DNA of 60,000 nt from Glandiceps talaboti. Its lineage: Eukaryota; Hemichordata; Enteropneusta; Spengelidae. Location of the stretch: the NCBI RefSeq assembly GCF_964340395.1, contig NC_135560.1, forward strand, positions 19,768,598-19,828,597. The letters are read 5' to 3'. This document shows, piece by piece, positions 56,960 to 60,000 of this stretch. The notes below the pieces were generated by a model, which worked only from the letters and a program-made list of their open reading frames with translations, searched no databases and was not told the origin of the DNA. The position numbers and the translations under genes were made by a program. Numbering within the stretch: the first letter of the stretch is position 1; the number at the start of each line of letters is the position of its first letter.

Positions 56960-57215
56960 CAATACAGGTGCACTAGAGGCAGAAACAAGTCTGACTGGAG
57001 GTTTCCTTTAAGTTGATAGTAGTAATCAATACAGGTGTACTAGAGGCAGAAACAAGTCTGACTGGATTTTTCCTTTAAGTTGATAGCAATGGTCAATACA
57101 AGTGTACTAAAGGCAGAAATAAGTCTGACTGGACTTTCTTTTTAAGTTGATAGCAGTAATCAATACAAGTGTACTAAAGAAAGAAATGATTGTGACTGGA
57201 CTTTTACTTCAACAT
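56960..57215 (+). repeat. 67-bp minisatellite, about four units
   Basis: Units begin with CAATACA at 56960, 57027, 57094 and 57161, each 67 bp except the last. Common elements are GTGTACTAAAGGCAGAAA, GTCTGACTGGA and AAGTTGATAG. A degenerate partial unit precedes the array from 56911. Divergence increases towards the 3' end. Confidence 0.9.
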
Positions 57216-59258
57216 ATAAAGTGATTGAAGGCAAAGAGATCGAGGCTTGAGATATGAAACTTACCAGCTATATGTGATATCTAAATGACCAGTAAAATAT
57301 TAGGTACAGTCTGGCCTGTAGCATTGTCATGACGTTGATGTCAATGAACGCTGGAAATCTCACAGGTATAACATAGTAAGGCATGTAAGAAAGGATATGG
57401 TGTTTATTGACTGTACACTCGACTGGAAAACTCGAGTAAGTGTTGCAAGATGGAATCTGTTCCATTACTTACGCAAACCTTAGAGATACAGGCTCTACTA
57501 TCGTACGTATTAATTCCAACGTTCACTGTCCATGTGATAACGATCTATGGTTTATTTGTGTACCTATTGACACGGCAGATGAAGGAAGCACAACAAATGC
57601 ATTGCAATTGAGATCACAATGTGTTCAAGCACGTATATTCATGTTGTAAGTCTCTATCGCTGCACGGATGTCTTCGGGGAGCTTGTTTTATCAGTTTCTG
57701 CAAAGGGTGAACTGTGAACAGTATACCTAATGTTTATATATATTATCTTCTTTTTTTTGTTTTATGCTAAAGTGACTTTTTCCATTGAGAATCCATGAAA
57801 GGGATTTTGTGATGTTTGCATCATGAATAATGAATAAGTCAGTGTCGTCCTATACCAATTTTAGGATATCCTTTCCGGAAAGACAAGACTAATATTGATC
57901 TGTTAATTCAGCTGTGTTAGATGACATTTTTAATTACAAAATGTATTCACTGGGGAGTTTCCAGCTGCATGGCTGATATACCACTGTGTCCCAATCATTT
58001 AAGTGGCCATGTTTGAAGTTATGATTAGGACGACATTGGGCCTGGCTAAACTAATTGAGTTTTTCACAATGGGGTAGAGTTTTCACTGCACGACCTCGGC
58101 GTCCCATGGGCCTTTCCATAGCTGAGTACAGTATAATTCTGTGCTATATTCTGTATCCGTTTTAACATTCATATTCAATATGTGTATTCTCAATTTACAA
58201 TGGTATATGCTTAACACTCCCTACAGGGTGAATTGAGATCAGAATGCTGTTTATGTGATGAGGGTGCACATTACCAGTTTATGTCTTCGGAATGTCAAAT
58301 ATCATTTATGTCATAACCGCTCATAAAACGATAATTTGCACATCTTAAAACACCTAAAAGAGTGTGTGAACAGACGAAATGAATAAATAGGGGTGTGTTT
58401 TTTTAATTACAAAAAAAAATCATTTAACAGAAACATGTTTATCAGTAACAGCATGTGCCTTTAGATATAAAGGTATCTGTCTATCGATGTCGTTCTCATG
58501 GCCTATAGAAATGTTTAATTAACTCATAATGGTCTTTTTATTCCATTATTAATCTTCATTTCGTCTGAATAACAATCCTACTCTGTATTAATAACTATCA
58601 AAAACTCGTTATGTTAAAACAATTGAGACATTTACGGAAACTCACCAAGACTTTAAAGATGTGAAAAAATACATACTATCTGTTTTAGTGGCTATACATC
58701 GACGTTCGGGTTGTTGCAAGACGGATCACGCTCTAATGACTGCATACGCCATCTAACCAATCATGTAGTTACTAGAACCCATGAACACCTGAATGAAATG
58801 ACACTTTAGTAGATGTTGTGAATAGTACCGCCCCTTTTAATCAACTTATATTACATTTACTACTAATAATATACGTCATTTTTCAAATACAAACTGGTAC
58901 CCTATTATTATTGACAAAACCTATTAAGAATTAATTTTAATTTATCATAATTAATATACCAACAATGATATTTATAATATAAAGAGGACAATTCTAGATA
59001 CCTACATTTACACTGTTATAAATGGTGCCTGGTATTCTAGAGTTGTATATATGCACATATATATTTATGAATATTTCCCCGTGAACCTATTTCCATGACA
59101 ATGTGTACCTAACAATTGCGCATGGCACAGTTGTATATAAAGTTAGAATAATCCGTCCTTATCTGATAGTCTCTATGAATCCACAACCAACCAGATATGT
59201 GCATCATCAGAACTACAATGTTGCTGACAGTTCTCTGTGTATTCACCTTCTTCTGCAG

Positions 59259-59467
59259 CTTCGTGATATCTGCCCAGCCGAATCCTCAACAATATGATCG
59301 TCGGACAGCCATCCCTTTGACGACGATAGACTATGATCGACACTATCAATCAAAACTGACTCCCGAATCTTACTCAATGATTACTCAACGGAACGTCAGT
59401 GGCACATCACAGTTTGTTGACGACATTTTGGTTGATTACGATCGAAGGATGAGGCCAAATTTTAACG
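59259..59467 (+). CDS. Gene B exon 2: N-terminal region of a second glycine-receptor-like subunit
   Basis: This 209-bp exon encodes 69 residues plus split codons at both ends. It ends in QFVDDILVDYDRRMRPNF followed by G|GTAAGT, the same helix motif, exon end and phase 1 donor as gene A exon 2. A sequon (N-V-S) sits just before the motif at the same place as N42 in gene A, showing the two are paralogues. The acceptor is excellent: branch-point-like TGCTGAC at 59223-59229, a pyrimidine-rich run and TTCTGCAG at 59258, leaving phase 2. An uninterrupted frame also runs back to ATGs at 59197 and 59218, and it would read as a hydrophobic leader. I think that leader is the pyrimidine tract in translation, but a single-exon start there cannot be excluded. 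The mature N-terminal extension is longer than in gene A. Later exons lie beyond 60000. Confidence 0.88.
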
Positions 59468-60000
59468 GTAAGTTGGGTGATTGGCGCCATTTTCTGTTTT
59501 ATTCTAAACTCTGCACAGCTAGATACCGTCCAATTATTTTTTTGATAAAACAACCGTATTATCATTTGAGACATTTGATGTTAACTATTATGAAATATAG
59601 TTAAACTAAAGGCACAGATACAAGGACCTTATTCCAAAGAGAACAGGTAGAACACTTAATCATTCATCACGCGTGTATTCAAAATCCTCAATATACCGGT
59701 CATGCAAGAGGCAAGTGAATAAATTAAGTACGGCACAACTCCATCTATCTTTATTTATTTAAAATGTAGAACTCGACAACACCGTTAATAAAGGGTTCTT
59801 TATGTCGTGACGTGGAGCACCTGTATGTCTGATCGTCGACTCTGGTCGTCAGGAGACCTAAAGCACTTAGTCTCGCCATCGTGTCTTCGCTATTAGATCC
59901 ATTTTCATGTTCACACGTTTCACTCAAGTGGCATAGTTTATGCTGTGACTGTAATATAATTCTCAAGTGTTCTAATAGACACGTCATTCGTACATGGAAA
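59468..60000 (+). other. Start of gene B intron 2
   Basis: This is intron sequence after the donor at 59468. No exon 3 equivalent (short strand exon ending in ATG|GT) is present before the window ends. The stretch 59760-59960 is CpG-richer than the surroundings and carries a 78-codon minus-strand frame with no recognisable domain. It may be an old repeat. Confidence 0.6.

Noticed and set aside
59197-59258. Hydrophobic leader starting at ATG 59197 or 59218, read as gene B's own signal peptide, with TATATAAA at 59134.
   Set aside because: The stretch has a branch point, pyrimidine tract and CAG in ideal spacing, so it is more likely the end of an intron. An out-of-frame ATG also precedes it. 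Kept as the alternative model in the findings.

Overview
The window is AT-rich animal nuclear DNA with sparse, short exons, long introns, many long microsatellites and decayed LINE retrotransposons. It has no bacterial, viral or organellar gene organisation. The receptor exons keep the exon boundaries and intron phases that I recall for vertebrate glycine-receptor genes, but the protein sequence is divergent. Together with the repeat style, this suggests a marine invertebrate (mollusc, annelid, lancelet or similar). The sequence alone does not settle the phylum.

Two genes for glycine-receptor-like Cys-loop ligand-gated chloride channel subunits lie head to head. Gene A (minus strand) runs from its start codon at 23025 down to 207 and leaves the window on the left. 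I place six coding exons: 23025-22937, 14368-14259, 12742-12669, 11610-11393, 2762-2680 and 344-207. All have GT/AG borders and mutually compatible phases (2,1,0,2,1,1). They encode about 238 residues: signal peptide, most of the extracellular ligand-binding domain, the Cys-loop and the first cysteine of loop C. The membrane segments lie off the left edge.

Gene B (plus strand) begins, in my reading, with a signal-peptide exon at 30054-30103. It continues after a 29-kb intron at 59259-59467, which encodes the N-terminal part of a paralogous subunit, and then leaves the window on the right. The two start codons are about 7.0 kb apart, so the genes share one intergenic region (23026-30053). A perfect CRE palindrome lies 200 bp upstream of gene A's ATG.

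The rest is non-coding. Gene A introns hold a 197-bp terminal-inverted-repeat element (8143-8339), a minus-strand LINE 3' remnant with a pentanucleotide tail (9020-9420), a 39-bp fold-back (11942-12086), a very long TA array (18922-19129) and a three-unit minisatellite (21048-21240). The intergenic region holds TA/CA, CT and GTAT arrays and two copies of a dispersed repeat of about 0.25-0.29 kb (26251-26535, 28561-28814). Gene B's long intron holds a plus-strand LINE remnant (about 42890-43900), many microsatellites, a CpG-dense patch (41850-41945) and a 67-bp minisatellite (56960-57215). I saw no tRNA, rRNA or CRISPR array.

Subunits of this class assemble as pentamers in the plasma membrane and open an anion pore on transmitter binding. 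Two adjacent paralogous subunit genes with a common upstream region could be co-expressed and could co-assemble, but that is inference.
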